Source: Brumimicrobium mesophilum
GTDB taxonomy: Bacteria > Bacteroidota > Bacteroidia > Flavobacteriales_D > Crocinitomicaceae
DNA length: 64,000 bases
Direction: 5' to 3'
Assembly: GCF_003025005.1 (NCBI RefSeq)
Contig: NZ_PVSS01000012.1
Coordinates: 62,001-126,000 of the forward strand
Positions 1 through 8,433 of the stretch are shown piece by piece; the stretch's first letter is position 1; each line of letters opens with the position of its first letter. A program made the translations under genes and the position numbers. Under the pieces are notes generated by a model. That model worked only from the letters and a program-made list of their open reading frames with translations. It was not told the DNA's origin and did not search any database.

Positions 1-376
1 TTTGGTATTCTTATTGCTTGTATTCTTTATTATAATGAGTACAATGTCAGAGAAAAACACACCAGTTGAGTTGCCACAGCCTTCTGAAACCATGGATACT
101 TCTATGGAAAATACCACTACAACAGTGGTAATTACTGAAGATGATTTGTATCAAATAATGCTGAGTGATGCAAGCGAGTCAACAAATCCTTATGGGGTGA
201 AAACTGATGGAGTTAGTTATGAAGAAATACGTGAGTTTTTAATTTTAGAAGTTGAAAAAACACCAGAAATGAAAGTAAAGATTGCTGGAGCAAGAAAAGC
301 AAGTTATGAAGCTGTTTTCCAAATTCTAGCATTATCTAAAACGAAAGGGTGGAAGCCAGTATTGGCTTATGATTAA
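1..376 (+). CDS. exbD: ExbD/TolR biopolymer transport protein, 5' truncated by window edge
   Basis: C-terminal part of an ExbD/TolR-type inner-membrane protein. These work with ExbB to pass proton-motive force to TonB. The reading frame is already open at base 1, inside the end of the single transmembrane helix (LVFLLLVFFIIMSTM), so the start and the conserved membrane Asp lie outside the window. The roughly 100 periplasmic residues that follow end in the usual pattern of a conserved turn (KVKIAGARKASYEAVFQIL) and a last strand with a Pro (KPVLAYD). The next gene, a TonB-like protein, begins 17 bases downstream in the same direction, which supports an exbB-exbD-tonB type operon. The family call is firm; the assignment to ExbD rather than TolR rests on this context. 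Confidence 0.85.
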   Translation, partial: LVFLLLVFFIIMSTMSEKNTPVELPQPSETMDTSMENTTTTVVITEDDLYQIMLSDASESTNPYGVKTDGVSYEEIREFLILEVEKTPEMKVKIAGARKASYEAVFQILALSKTKGWKPVLAYD

Positions 377-393
377 TAATTGAATGAATAGTT

Positions 394-1119
394 ATGTCAC
401 AAGTACCTATAGTAAGAGAATCGGATAATCGTAATGGAATTATCGCTGCCATAGCGTTTCTAGCCGTTACGCTATTCCTACTTTTCTTTATTAAGTACAG
501 TGAACCTGATCCCCCAAAGGTAACGGTTTCCATTCCGATCGTAATGGAAGACAATGGAATATCAAACTTTGAAGTGAATAATGGTGGAGGCGGATCGCCA
601 AGTCCAACAACAAATCCTGATCCTGCTCCAGTAGAACAACCGAAAGAACAGCCAACTCAGGAGAAATCACCAGTAACGACACCAACAGGAAGCGGATCAT
701 CAAAAACTCCAGCAACAAAACCAAGCGAGCCTGAAAAACCTTCTAGTCCATTCTCTGGAAATGGTTCTGGTGGTTCTGGTACAAGCGGAACGGGAACAGG
801 TTTTGGATCGGATGATGGTCCTGGAAGTGGTGATGGAGATCCAGGGACTGGAATGGCGGGAGACCGTGTTCGTATCTCAAATATCACTTCTAAACCTAAA
901 ACTCCGAATGATGAAGTTTGTAGAATTGCGTTAAAATTAACAGTTGATTCTCAAGGAAAAGTAATGAGAGCTGATGTTATTCGTAACCAAACAACCGCTA
1001 CTAATCAACGGTTGATTGACGAGGTTATTGGTTTTGCTAAGCGCGAAGTTCGATACAAAGAAAAGCCTGGCGCTAGAGATGAGATAGCATTTTATACCGT
1101 TACTGTTCAACCAGGATAA
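394..1119 (+). CDS. TonB-like energy transducer protein
   Basis: A 241-residue TonB-type protein expected to couple ExbBD to outer-membrane receptors. Residues about 14-34 form one transmembrane helix (IIAAIAFLAVTLFLLFF) after a short cytoplasmic tail. Residues about 65-150 are a flexible periplasmic linker, first Pro/Gln-rich and then Gly/Ser-rich. Residues about 160-241 form a small C-terminal domain with a TonB-like strand-helix-strand pattern (RIALKLTVDSQGKVMRADVI). The usual YPxxA signature of canonical TonB is not obvious, so this is a divergent Bacteroidota transducer. It lies between exbD (17-base gap) and folC (2-base gap), so all three are probably cotranscribed. Antisense open frames over the linker are composition artefacts. 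Confidence 0.8.
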   Translation: MSQVPIVRESDNRNGIIAAIAFLAVTLFLLFFIKYSEPDPPKVTVSIPIVMEDNGISNFEVNNGGGGSPSPTTNPDPAPVEQPKEQPTQEKSPVTTPTGSGSSKTPATKPSEPEKPSSPFSGNGSGGSGTSGTGTGFGSDDGPGSGDGDPGTGMAGDRVRISNITSKPKTPNDEVCRIALKLTVDSQGKVMRADVIRNQTTATNQRLIDEVIGFAKREVRYKEKPGARDEIAFYTVTVQPG

Positions 1120-1121
1120 TC

Positions 1122-2324
1122 ATGAAATCTTCCGTTTACAATGAAAAAGTTGATTGGTTATTCAATCAATTTCCGGTTTTTCAAAAAGTTGGAGCTTCGG
1201 CCTATAAACCAACATTAGATAATACTTTATCATTAATTCAATTTTTTGGTGTGCCCATTGATGATATGAAATTTGTTCATGTCGCAGGAACAAATGGAAA
1301 AGGAACAACTTGTTCTGTAATTGCAAGTGGTCTAACTTCAGCAGGAAAGAACGTAGGATTGTTTACTTCACCGCATATTAAAGATTTCCGAGAAAGAATT
1401 CGTGTAAATGGTCAAATGATTTCCGAAAGTAAGGTTGTTGATTACATCAATCGCATACAAAATACAGATTTCGATTTTTCACCATCATTTTTTGAAATGA
1501 CATGGGTTATGGCTTTGGCGTATTTCTATGAGCAAGAATGTGATATTGTTGTTGTAGAGACTGGTTTAGGAGGTCGTTTGGATGCTACGAATGTAATTAA
1601 ACCAGAATTATCCGTAATAACGAATATAGGACTAGACCATGTTGCAATTCTTGGGGATACGAGAGAAAAGATAGCTTTTGAAAAAGCGGGAATCATAAAA
1701 GAAAGAGTTCCTGTAATTATTGGTGAAAGTGATGATGAGATATCACATGTTTTTATTGAAGCCGCTGATGTGAAAATGGCGCCAATTATTTTTCTACCTG
1801 AGCATTTAGGAGAAAATACTTTTGAAGTGAATAAAAGATTAGCATTCAAAGCTATTGATTTTCTATTGGAGGCCAATACAAATTTGGAAGGAATAAAATC
1901 ATTAGCGATTTCTAGTTTATATGAGAATACAGGTTTGTATGGAAGAAATCAGGTATACAGTAAACATCCTCTGATTATTTTAGATGCTGCTCACAATCCA
2001 ATGGGTATACAAAGATTTATTCTTGATGTTCAAAAAAGATACAGTGATAAAAATGTCCGTGTTTTATATGGAGCATCAAATGACAAAGATTTATTTGAAA
2101 TCGCCAATTTGTTTCCTGATACTTGGGAATATTACATTACAGAATTTAAAAGTCAAAGGACGATGAGAATTCAATATTTTAAAACCAATGAGAAATTAAA
2201 TCAATTAAATGTGACATATTTTTCTGATGCCAAGAAAGCATTTTCTGATGCTAAAGTTGTTGATAATGAAAATGGTATGTTGATTGTGTTTGGTAGCTTT
2301 TTTCTTTTAGAAGAAATTATTTAA
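1122..2324 (+). CDS. folC: Bifunctional folylpolyglutamate synthase / dihydrofolate synthase
   Basis: FolC joins glutamate to dihydropteroate and then extends the polyglutamate tail of folates in the cytoplasm (Mur-ligase superfamily). The 400-residue length fits the family. The ATP-binding loop AGTNGKGTTCSVIASGL is near residue 55, followed by the FolC hallmarks LFTSPHIKDFRERIRVNG and VETGLGGRLDATNVI. The C-terminal Mur-ligase motif LDAAHNP is near residue 290. The gene starts 2 bases after the TonB-like stop codon, so it is translationally close-coupled to the ExbD/TonB genes. It is followed by the tRNA promoter region and then two tRNA genes. Confidence 0.95.
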   Translation: MKSSVYNEKVDWLFNQFPVFQKVGASAYKPTLDNTLSLIQFFGVPIDDMKFVHVAGTNGKGTTCSVIASGLTSAGKNVGLFTSPHIKDFRERIRVNGQMISESKVVDYINRIQNTDFDFSPSFFEMTWVMALAYFYEQECDIVVVETGLGGRLDATNVIKPELSVITNIGLDHVAILGDTREKIAFEKAGIIKERVPVIIGESDDEISHVFIEAADVKMAPIIFLPEHLGENTFEVNKRLAFKAIDFLLEANTNLEGIKSLAISSLYENTGLYGRNQVYSKHPLIILDAAHNPMGIQRFILDVQKRYSDKNVRVLYGASNDKDLFEIANLFPDTWEYYITEFKSQRTMRIQYFKTNEKLNQLNVTYFSDAKKAFSDAKVVDNENGMLIVFGSFFLLEEII

Positions 2325-2365
2325 TTATTTTTTAATAAAAACTGCTCAGATTTGAATTTTGTACT

Positions 2366-2373
2366 TATATTTG
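2366..2373 (+). promoter_or_regulatory. Putative -7 promoter element for the tRNA-Val pair
   Basis: TATATTTG matches the Bacteroidota -7 consensus TAnnTTTG. It lies 44 bases before the first tRNA-Val, where a tRNA leader start would be expected. No convincing -33 TTTG at the usual 19-21 base spacing is visible, so this rests on the -7 element and position alone. Confidence 0.45.
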
Positions 2374-2417
2374 CACCCGCAACGAGATTTAACGAAATCT
2401 CATTATTGAAATAAAAA

Positions 2418-2492
2418 GGGCCCTTAGCTCAGTTGGTTTAGAGCACCTGCCTTACAAGCAGGGGGTCACTGGTTCGAATCCAGTAGGGCCCA
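2418..2492 (+). tRNA. tRNA-Val (anticodon TAC), copy 1
   Basis: Complete 75-base cloverleaf. The acceptor stem pairs GGGCCCT with AGGGCCC and the discriminator base is A. The D-arm is TAGCTCAGTTGGTTTAGAGC, the anticodon stem-loop is CCTGC-CTTACAA-GCAGG with anticodon TAC, and the T-arm contains GGTTCGAATCC. The CCA end is not encoded. Copy 2 at 2599-2673 is identical base for base, and the two are offset by 181 bases. Confidence 0.97.
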
Positions 2493-2598
2493 CTTAGAAA
2501 ATCTGTTTTATAGATTTTAATTTAAGTTTACTTAAAACCCTTATTATTTTAATAGTTGCATTTGTTGAGAGGTTTCCAATACCTCATTAAAATAAATT

Positions 2599-2673
2599 GG
2601 GCCCTTAGCTCAGTTGGTTTAGAGCACCTGCCTTACAAGCAGGGGGTCACTGGTTCGAATCCAGTAGGGCCCA
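2599..2673 (+). tRNA. tRNA-Val (anticodon TAC), copy 2
   Basis: Second copy of the same 75-base tRNA-Val(TAC), identical in sequence and structure to the copy at 2418-2492. The 106-base spacer shows no extra tRNA. A strong terminator follows at once, so the pair probably forms one transcript. Confidence 0.97.
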
Positions 2674-2674
2674 C

Positions 2675-2714
2675 AAAAAAAGCTTCACAGAAATGTGAAG
2701 CTTTTTGTTTTTTA
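2675..2714 (+). terminator. Rho-independent terminator after the tRNA-Val pair
   Basis: AAAAAGCTTCACA and TGTGAAGCTTTTT form a 13-base-pair stem around a GAAA loop, followed by a T-rich tract. It begins two bases after the second tRNA. Confidence 0.9.
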
Positions 2715-2755
2715 GCTCATTTAGTTTAGCGCATCCCTCTCCAACTTTTAAGACT
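2711..2755 (+). pseudogene. Possible decayed tRNA remnant (D-arm only)
   Basis: Just after the terminator, TAGCTCATTTAGTTTAGCGC closely follows the D-arm pattern of the two tRNAs upstream (TAGCTCAGTTGGTTTAGAGC). It is followed by a CTCTCCAA stretch that looks like an anticodon loop. The flanking bases no longer form an anticodon or acceptor stem and there is no T-arm. It may be a dead third tRNA gene of the cluster or chance similarity. Confidence 0.3.
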
Positions 2756-2848
2756 GATCCTAAAGAAGTCTGATTGAAGTTTTTTAACTTATCAGCTAAA
2801 ATTCTTATTCAACTGTATTTGTTTTGCATTTATCTCTATATTCGTTCT

Positions 2849-3199
2849 ATGGCTAAAGCAGAATATTCCGTTTATGTTGTTGAGTTGGCGAAACGAGTTT
2901 TTACTGACAATGCGAAATTTAGAAATGCAAATCCTCAATATAATGGAACCATGCAATGTGTTTATGTAGGAATGACTAGTAAATCACCGGCAGAACGATT
3001 TGAACAACATAAAACGGGTTATGTAAACAATAAAGGCTATAAATTATCAGCGAGCATAGTTCAGAAGTATGGAAAATATTTACGGCCTAGTTTATATAAC
3101 CACTTAAACCCAATGAAAACACAGGCTGAAGCCTTAAAAATGGAGAAGCAATTAGCTTTGGAGCTGCGTCGTCAAAAATATGCTGTTTGGTTCAATTGA
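2849..3199 (+). CDS. GIY-YIG-like nuclease-fold protein
   Basis: A 116-residue protein starting at the ATG of MAKAEYS. An in-frame start 75 bases upstream would add a hydrophobic stretch not expected in this family. The N-terminal SVYVVEL strand and the later CVYVGMTSKSPAERFEQHKTG block match the GIY-YIG fold: the second YVG-type strand, then a helix with a conserved Arg and a QH pair. The region between them is longer than in typical UvrC or YhbQ domains. The tail contains a helix with EKQLALELR. Such stand-alone proteins are possible endonucleases but their role is unknown. The gene stands alone, downstream of the tRNAs and convergent with the DUF2461 gene. Confidence 0.65.
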   Translation: MAKAEYSVYVVELAKRVFTDNAKFRNANPQYNGTMQCVYVGMTSKSPAERFEQHKTGYVNNKGYKLSASIVQKYGKYLRPSLYNHLNPMKTQAEALKMEKQLALELRRQKYAVWFN

Positions 3200-3254
3200 T
3201 TCTATTAAGGCAATGGTTTAAATTTGACTTTGCATCGTTGAAAAAACAGTACTC

Positions 3255-3935
3255 CTAATTGTCCAATAATGAAAGTCCATTTTCATCAGTAGTTAAAACG
3301 TCGGTCATGTAATCAAAGTATGGACGAATTGCTTTGAATGCGGTATTTATTTCCTCAATAAAATTCGGTGATAATACTTCTTCATCTGAAAAATACTTGG
3401 TAAAAACGAATTGTTTCTTTCGAATTAAATCAATGTTTTCGTGATCTTTTTTGAATCCTTTTGGAGCTGTTTTTAATTCCTCACCTTCTAATTCTCCCCA
3501 TATTTTTTTGAAAGACTTTTCTTCTATTATTTCTCTCAATTCTGAAGCGTCGAGCTCAAGTTCTTTTCGAATTCTTAATAAATCTTCTTTTTCGGGAGCC
3601 CAAAACCCTACGGCAATAAATGAACCTTCCGGGGCGATATGTAAATAGTAACTTCCTCTTAAATTTGGTTTTATTCGGATAAAGTTTCCTCCAAAATGTG
3701 TTTTGTATGGATCCTTGTTTTTTGAAAAACGGACATCTCTGTAAATGCGGAAAATTTTTAATTTTTCAATGTTGTCATACTCCTGTATTCTATGTAGCAA
3801 TTCATTATAAAATTCTTTTATTTCTGCTTCAACGGCTTTGAATTCTTTCTTATGTTCGTTGAACCAATCTCTATCATTGTTTTTAGCTAATTTTTGTAGA
3901 AAAGTAAATGCTTTTTGAGGAATTGTAACTGCCAT
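3255..3935 (-). CDS. DUF2461 family protein
   Basis: A 226-residue cytoplasmic protein with no signal peptide. It fits the DUF2461 / TIGR02453 family, marked by an N-terminal block ending in NNDRDWFNEHKKEF and a central FRIYRDVRFSKNKDPYKTHF motif. Both are clearly present, near residues 19-32 and 63-82. The family is widespread and has no established biochemical function. The gene is monocistronic, converging with the GIY-YIG gene and running in the same direction as the App1-like gene upstream (gap of 64 bases). Confidence 0.85.
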   Translation of the reverse strand: MAVTIPQKAFTFLQKLAKNNDRDWFNEHKKEFKAVEAEIKEFYNELLHRIQEYDNIEKLKIFRIYRDVRFSKNKDPYKTHFGGNFIRIKPNLRGSYYLHIAPEGSFIAVGFWAPEKEDLLRIRKELELDASELREIIEEKSFKKIWGELEGEELKTAPKGFKKDHENIDLIRKKQFVFTKYFSDEEVLSPNFIEEINTAFKAIRPYFDYMTDVLTTDENGLSLLDN

Positions 3936-3999
3936 AATTGAATTTATTTAAGCTAAATATATAAAGTTTATTCTCAACTGACGAAAGAAAGGTTGATAA

Positions 4000-4968
4000 T
4001 TAAATCACACCGATTTCCTTGGAATGTTTAATGGCTTCTGAGCTACCTTTAAAATAACAAGTCGCAACGTTAAGTTTGTTTATACTTTCCATGGTGGATT
4101 GAATATTGCTTTTTTTATTGTTTCCTATTTGACGAATGTATATGGCCTTTATTTTATTTTGATACTTCCTACAAATACGCTCATAAATAAATGCGTCATG
4201 TTGAGAGTCGTCACCTAAAAGGATATATTCGATGTTAGGGTAGAAGGAAATGAGATCATCAATTTTATGAAACTTGTGGTCGTGACTTCCTCTTCCGGTT
4301 TTAAAAAAATCAAGGATACCTGTTTTTATCTTTTTTAGTAAGATTACTGCCTTGGGTAACTTATGAAGTTGGGTGAACTCAATAATAAAATCATATAAGT
4401 TGTATTCGCTGCTGGAAACGTAGAAAAATGAATTGAAAGCAGTTTCTTTGGTTTGTCCATACCGACTTAAGGCTTGATAATGTGGTGTGACATCAATAAA
4501 TGCTTTTCGCTTGTTTACATTTTTAAAAAGCATGATGTACAATTTTTTAAAGAAACTCTTACTGTGTGAAACTAAAAAAGTATCATCAATATCGGAGATA
4601 ATACCAAATTTACTATCGTAAGGTTTAAGCACTTCACCTTTTCCGATGATGCCAAATTCTCCAATTTTACAAACGACTTCGAACTCATGCCAACCACTCT
4701 CTAATTTTGTATGAAAAGGAATTTCGAATTTGAAAAAGCCATCATTTTCTGTTTTAGATTTGATTTCGATGCCTTTAAACCTTAGGGTGACTTCTTGGTT
4801 TTTTAAAGGTTTAATTCTAAACATGTGTATGACTGAAAACGCATGATAAATTCCTCTTCTGTCTAGTTTGTATTTGTCAGGTGCCCAAGATTTGAAAACA
4901 TGGCCAAATACCACTAACTTTTCATCATTTAAATATCCTCTATATAGTTTTAGATCTAGTTTTGTCAT
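4000..4968 (-). CDS. App1-type phosphatase domain protein (DUF2183)
   Basis: A 322-residue protein of the App1 / DUF2183 family, named for the yeast phosphatidate phosphatase App1 and belonging to the HAD-like superfamily. Residues 1-115 form a beta-rich N-terminal domain. The catalytic segment FGIISDIDDTFLVSHS follows, with the DxDxT nucleophile motif at residues 126-130. The second acidic HAD motif LLGDDSQHD is near residue 252. No signal peptide or transmembrane helix is evident. By family, the likely substrate is a phosphorylated lipid such as phosphatidate. It is divergent from a diacylglycerol-kinase-like gene 141 bases away, which would carry out the opposite chemistry. The substrate is inferred. 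Confidence 0.8.
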   Translation of the reverse strand: MTKLDLKLYRGYLNDEKLVVFGHVFKSWAPDKYKLDRRGIYHAFSVIHMFRIKPLKNQEVTLRFKGIEIKSKTENDGFFKFEIPFHTKLESGWHEFEVVCKIGEFGIIGKGEVLKPYDSKFGIISDIDDTFLVSHSKSFFKKLYIMLFKNVNKRKAFIDVTPHYQALSRYGQTKETAFNSFFYVSSSEYNLYDFIIEFTQLHKLPKAVILLKKIKTGILDFFKTGRGSHDHKFHKIDDLISFYPNIEYILLGDDSQHDAFIYERICRKYQNKIKAIYIRQIGNNKKSNIQSTMESINKLNVATCYFKGSSEAIKHSKEIGVI

Positions 4969-5109
4969 TTAATTATTCTTCGCTTTTAGTGTTCTGCCTA
5001 TAATTTTATTTGTTTTAAGAACAATTTAGCATTATTTAATATTCTTATTCAATGCAAAAGCTTCATTACTGCCTTTAAATTATCTAAATTTATTCGATCT
5101 AAAAGAATA

Positions 5110-6009
5110 ATGATGAAAGAAATTAATCATGTCCTATTTGTAGTTAATCCCATTGCAGGAAATGACAATAAAGAGGTGTTAATTGATTTGGTGCAGACTG
5201 AATTGAGAAATCAAAATATAGAACTAACTGTTTATACGACCACGGGTGATGGAGACGGGCACCAAATTAAAGATTTAGTCAAAAAACATAAGTTTGACCG
5301 CGTATTTATTGCTGGTGGCGATGGTACAATAAAAATCACTACCGAAGCAATATTAGGGAAGAACTTGCCGATTGCGATTTTTACTGCTGGTTCTGCTAAT
5401 GGTTTTGCAAAGAATTTTGATCTTCCCTCAACTTATGAAGAGCAATTAAAGGTCGCATTGAGTGATTTCGTGTTTAAAATGGATTTAGTAAAGATTAATG
5501 ATCACATCAGTTTGCATTTAGCTGATTTTGGGGTAAACGCTGAATTGATTCAAAATTATGATAAAGCTGAATGGAGAGGTAAGGTGAGTTATTTGATGCA
5601 ATCTGTACCAACACTTATGAAAAGTGGTCATCCTTTTGAGTTTGATATTTCTACTGATGGGAAGTCTTTTTCCATAGAAGCTTCTGTGCTTTCGATTGCT
5701 AATTGTCAGAAGTATGGGACGGGTGCCTGCATAAATCCAACGGGATTGATGGATGATGGAAAGTTTGAAATTATCGCTTTTAAGAGTTTGAATTTGATTG
5801 AAATTGTAAAAACTTTTACCAATCAAGTTGAATTAAATCCTGAATTCGCGGAGACACATTCTGTTTCAGGAGCAACGATTACGTGTAAAGACCCTGTGCC
5901 ATTCCAAATTGATGGAGAGTATTTGGGGGAACTAACAAAAATTGAAATTTCTATTTTAAAGAAAGGTTTAGAGTTATTTGTTCCTGAGAGTTTTAAAGCC
6001 AATACTTAG
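5110..6009 (+). CDS. Diacylglycerol kinase family lipid kinase (YegS/BmrU-like)
   Basis: A 299-residue soluble lipid kinase of the DAGK catalytic family, expected to phosphorylate a lipid hydroxyl at the inner membrane surface. It shows FVVNPIAGN (residues 10-18), the nucleotide-binding GGDGTI (69-74), a following TAGSANGFAKN segment that matches the family's GT-NDFA block, and a C-terminal FQIDGEYLG strand typical of YegS/BmrU. Two ATGs lie in tandem at the start; the first is used. The gene is monocistronic and ends at a terminator shared with the convergent T9SS gene. It is divergent from the App1-like phosphatase. Confidence 0.9.
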   Translation: MMKEINHVLFVVNPIAGNDNKEVLIDLVQTELRNQNIELTVYTTTGDGDGHQIKDLVKKHKFDRVFIAGGDGTIKITTEAILGKNLPIAIFTAGSANGFAKNFDLPSTYEEQLKVALSDFVFKMDLVKINDHISLHLADFGVNAELIQNYDKAEWRGKVSYLMQSVPTLMKSGHPFEFDISTDGKSFSIEASVLSIANCQKYGTGACINPTGLMDDGKFEIIAFKSLNLIEIVKTFTNQVELNPEFAETHSVSGATITCKDPVPFQIDGEYLGELTKIEISILKKGLELFVPESFKANT

Positions 6010-6038
6010 TAATTTCAATACGTGAATTGTATGAATAT

Positions 6039-6071
6039 AAAGTCCTGTAAATTTTAATTTACAGGACTTTT
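6039..6071. terminator. Bidirectional terminator between convergent genes
   Basis: AAAGTCCTGTAAA pairs with TTTACAGGACTTT around a short loop, with A and T flanks on the two sides. It lies between the lipid kinase (+) and the T9SS protein (-), so it can serve both. Confidence 0.85.
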
Positions 6072-6084
6072 GTGTTGATGCGCT

Positions 6085-8100
6085 TTATAGCTTCACTACT
6101 TTCTCAATGTTTTTTTGATCGTTCAATTCGTATTTTAGGAGATAAATTCCGCTTTCTTTAGGTAAAGGAATCCAAGTAGAGCCGTTTATTTTTTCCGACG
6201 AAATTAAAAACCCCGTGGTATTGTAAATTTCAACTTCAAAATCTTTGTAGTTTTGGTTCAAAGAAATGTAAACTCCGTTTCTTGTTGGGTTAGGATAAAT
6301 TTTTATTCTTTCATCACCTTCACAACTAGAGGTTATAGTTTTTAGCGTATTCGTTTTACCGTCAAAATCTTTTTGTGATAATCTATAGTAAGAGGTTCCA
6401 GGTTGATAAGCAAAATCTATAAATTCGTAATTTGTAGAAGTTGATTTCGTTCCTTGGCCTTCTATTGTTTTAATAATTTCAAAATTTAATCCATCTGGTG
6501 ATTTTTCTAGAATAAAGTAGTTGTTATTGTTTTCTGAAGCAGTAATCCAGTTGACTTCAGTTTTTCTATTGTTGCAGTTGGCATAAAAATCTGTTAGTTC
6601 CACAGGTAGTGGTGTTGAAGGGCTAGTAGATCCAATTGTCATGAAGCCTCCTGATCCCACGTGATTATTTGCTGTTAGACCCGCAATTGTAACTGTGTTG
6701 TTGGCATATGAAATGCTAAGACCTGAACCATCACCATTATAGAATTGAGTTGTTCCTCCGTTTGAGAAATTTCCATCATCATCAATTAAAAGTTGTATGT
6801 CATTTGGGTTTATGCTTGAAAGGTTGGTGCTTGCCGAAAGGACAATGTCCACGTTGAATGAGTTTGTTAGATTGGTGGTTTTAACCTTCCAATTTCTTTC
6901 AAGAATAGAGGTAAGTAATGAACCGGATTGGATTCCTGAGTTTGAATTATTTGTAGCGCAAGATTTCCCTTGATTTGCACTGACTACAACAAAGGAGTTG
7001 TCATTGGCGATTGTTGCAGAGTTCGCGATGTTTGTAGCAGCAATATTGTTAAAGTAAAGTCGAAGACTATCATCTTGTGAGTGAGATTGTTTTTGCAATA
7101 ATGCAGAGTTGTCGTCTCTACCAATTCCGATGACATCTCTGGAAAAGTTTGCGTCTCCAGTCCAGATTTCCGTACCATTTGAAGAATGGTAATCTACTGA
7201 TGGTGGAAGTGTAACTCCGTATTTTATAGCGAGGTAGGAATCAACCCTATTTCGTTCTTCAGAGGTTATTCTTTTATTGAAGGTGATTACTTCTCCTATA
7301 TGCCCTTGGAATTGGCTTCTGAATGGTATTTCACCAATTCCAAATGCTGTATTATGAGAGCCAAGAATACTAAGAATGTCTAAGACAGAATTGACAAGTG
7401 GTCCTGCATTTAATAATTGAGGAGTGAGTCCATTTGTGCTTGCTCCATTTTGAGCTGTTGTTAAATTTAAACCTTGGAAAAGGTTGACTTCACCTAAAAT
7501 GCTTATTGCCGCATCTGCATAAATGTATTGTGATAATTGAATACTTGGTGTACTATTGACTGTGTTAGGCCATTGTATAGAGGAAAAACCTCCCAGCAAG
7601 CCTAATAGTCCGCTTGATTCAAAATATGTATTGTTCATACTGTGATTAAAAGATTCTGAGCCGTTTGGAACGAGACCTAAAAGATAGTTGTCAAGAGTAT
7701 ATCCACAAATTCCTTTATTGGTGAGTGCAGTGGAACTGGCTATAGAAATCAAGGTTCCTTCTCCATTCGTTCCGAAAACTTCAGATGCACCTGAAACATC
7801 TGATATGAATCCTCCGCCATTATCAAAAGAAAAAGAAGGATTGTAGTTCCAATTGTTATGAGAGGTGTGATACACTATATCTGTGGTAGTTGGTTCTAGT
7901 CCGAGTTGGGGGATGCTTGTAAATGGGAGGCTATTGTTTGAGTTGCTCCAGGTGTTATTAGGGAATGTATAGTCATCCACTTTGAACCAATTTTTGAGTC
8001 CTGTTACTCCTCCAGGAGAAGCTTGGGAAAAAGTAAAAGTAGTTTTATTTAATAAAAACAATAATAGGAGTAGTCCAATGGAAGTAAGTCGATTTTTCAT
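6085..8100 (-). CDS. T9SS-secreted surface protein, unknown function
   Basis: A 671-residue exported protein. Residues 1-26 are a signal peptide (SIGLLLLLFLLNKTTFTFSQA). The region from about 30 to 300 begins with a GVTGLKNWFKVDDYT pattern seen at the start of lectin-like modules in Bacteroidota adhesins. It ends in a segment (GHIGEVITFNKRITSEERNRVDSYLAIKYG, given here only as a landmark near residue 270-300) common in such proteins. A short LPVELTDFYANC bridge and an Fn3-like region follow. The last 75 or so residues are a type A T9SS sorting domain beginning IKIYPNPTRNGVYISL and ending in EKVVKL. No catalytic motif is visible. It stands alone between terminators, and binding or adhesion is inferred only from layout. 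Confidence 0.85.
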   Translation of the reverse strand: MKNRLTSIGLLLLLFLLNKTTFTFSQASPGGVTGLKNWFKVDDYTFPNNTWSNSNNSLPFTSIPQLGLEPTTTDIVYHTSHNNWNYNPSFSFDNGGGFISDVSGASEVFGTNGEGTLISIASSTALTNKGICGYTLDNYLLGLVPNGSESFNHSMNNTYFESSGLLGLLGGFSSIQWPNTVNSTPSIQLSQYIYADAAISILGEVNLFQGLNLTTAQNGASTNGLTPQLLNAGPLVNSVLDILSILGSHNTAFGIGEIPFRSQFQGHIGEVITFNKRITSEERNRVDSYLAIKYGVTLPPSVDYHSSNGTEIWTGDANFSRDVIGIGRDDNSALLQKQSHSQDDSLRLYFNNIAATNIANSATIANDNSFVVVSANQGKSCATNNSNSGIQSGSLLTSILERNWKVKTTNLTNSFNVDIVLSASTNLSSINPNDIQLLIDDDGNFSNGGTTQFYNGDGSGLSISYANNTVTIAGLTANNHVGSGGFMTIGSTSPSTPLPVELTDFYANCNNRKTEVNWITASENNNNYFILEKSPDGLNFEIIKTIEGQGTKSTSTNYEFIDFAYQPGTSYYRLSQKDFDGKTNTLKTITSSCEGDERIKIYPNPTRNGVYISLNQNYKDFEVEIYNTTGFLISSEKINGSTWIPLPKESGIYLLKYELNDQKNIEKVVKL

Positions 8101-8433
8101 AATAAGTAGAGTTTAATTGTCATAAATATAACAAAAAATCATTTTTATTTATATTATTAGGATAATTTATTTTTTATTACATAGTTGTTAAATAAATTTT
8201 TTGCATAGAATTCTTGTTTATTGTTCACGAAATCGTTTTTTAAGAAGCTCAAGTTTTTGAACTTAATTGATGATTTTTTATTTAATTCCAAGAATGAGCA
8301 AAATAAAAATGCTTCGTTTTATGAGTCCAATAAAGCAAAATCTAATAATTCATTAAATTTCGTTTATAGGTACTTCAACTCTTGAGTGTTTCCATATAAA
8401 ATTCAGATATTTGCATTTCAAAAAAATATAACC
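8101..8433. other. Intergenic region without recognisable gene
   Basis: AT-rich stretch of 333 bases between the divergent T9SS and DUF6495 genes. It should hold both promoters, but no exact TAnnTTTG element or palindrome stands out. A possible in-frame extension of the DUF6495 gene starts at 8386 but is not supported by family length. Confidence 0.5.

Noticed and set aside
491-887. Minus-strand open frames over the TonB-like linker
   Set aside because: Artefacts of the low-complexity Pro/Gly/Ser-coding stretch; no start context or family.
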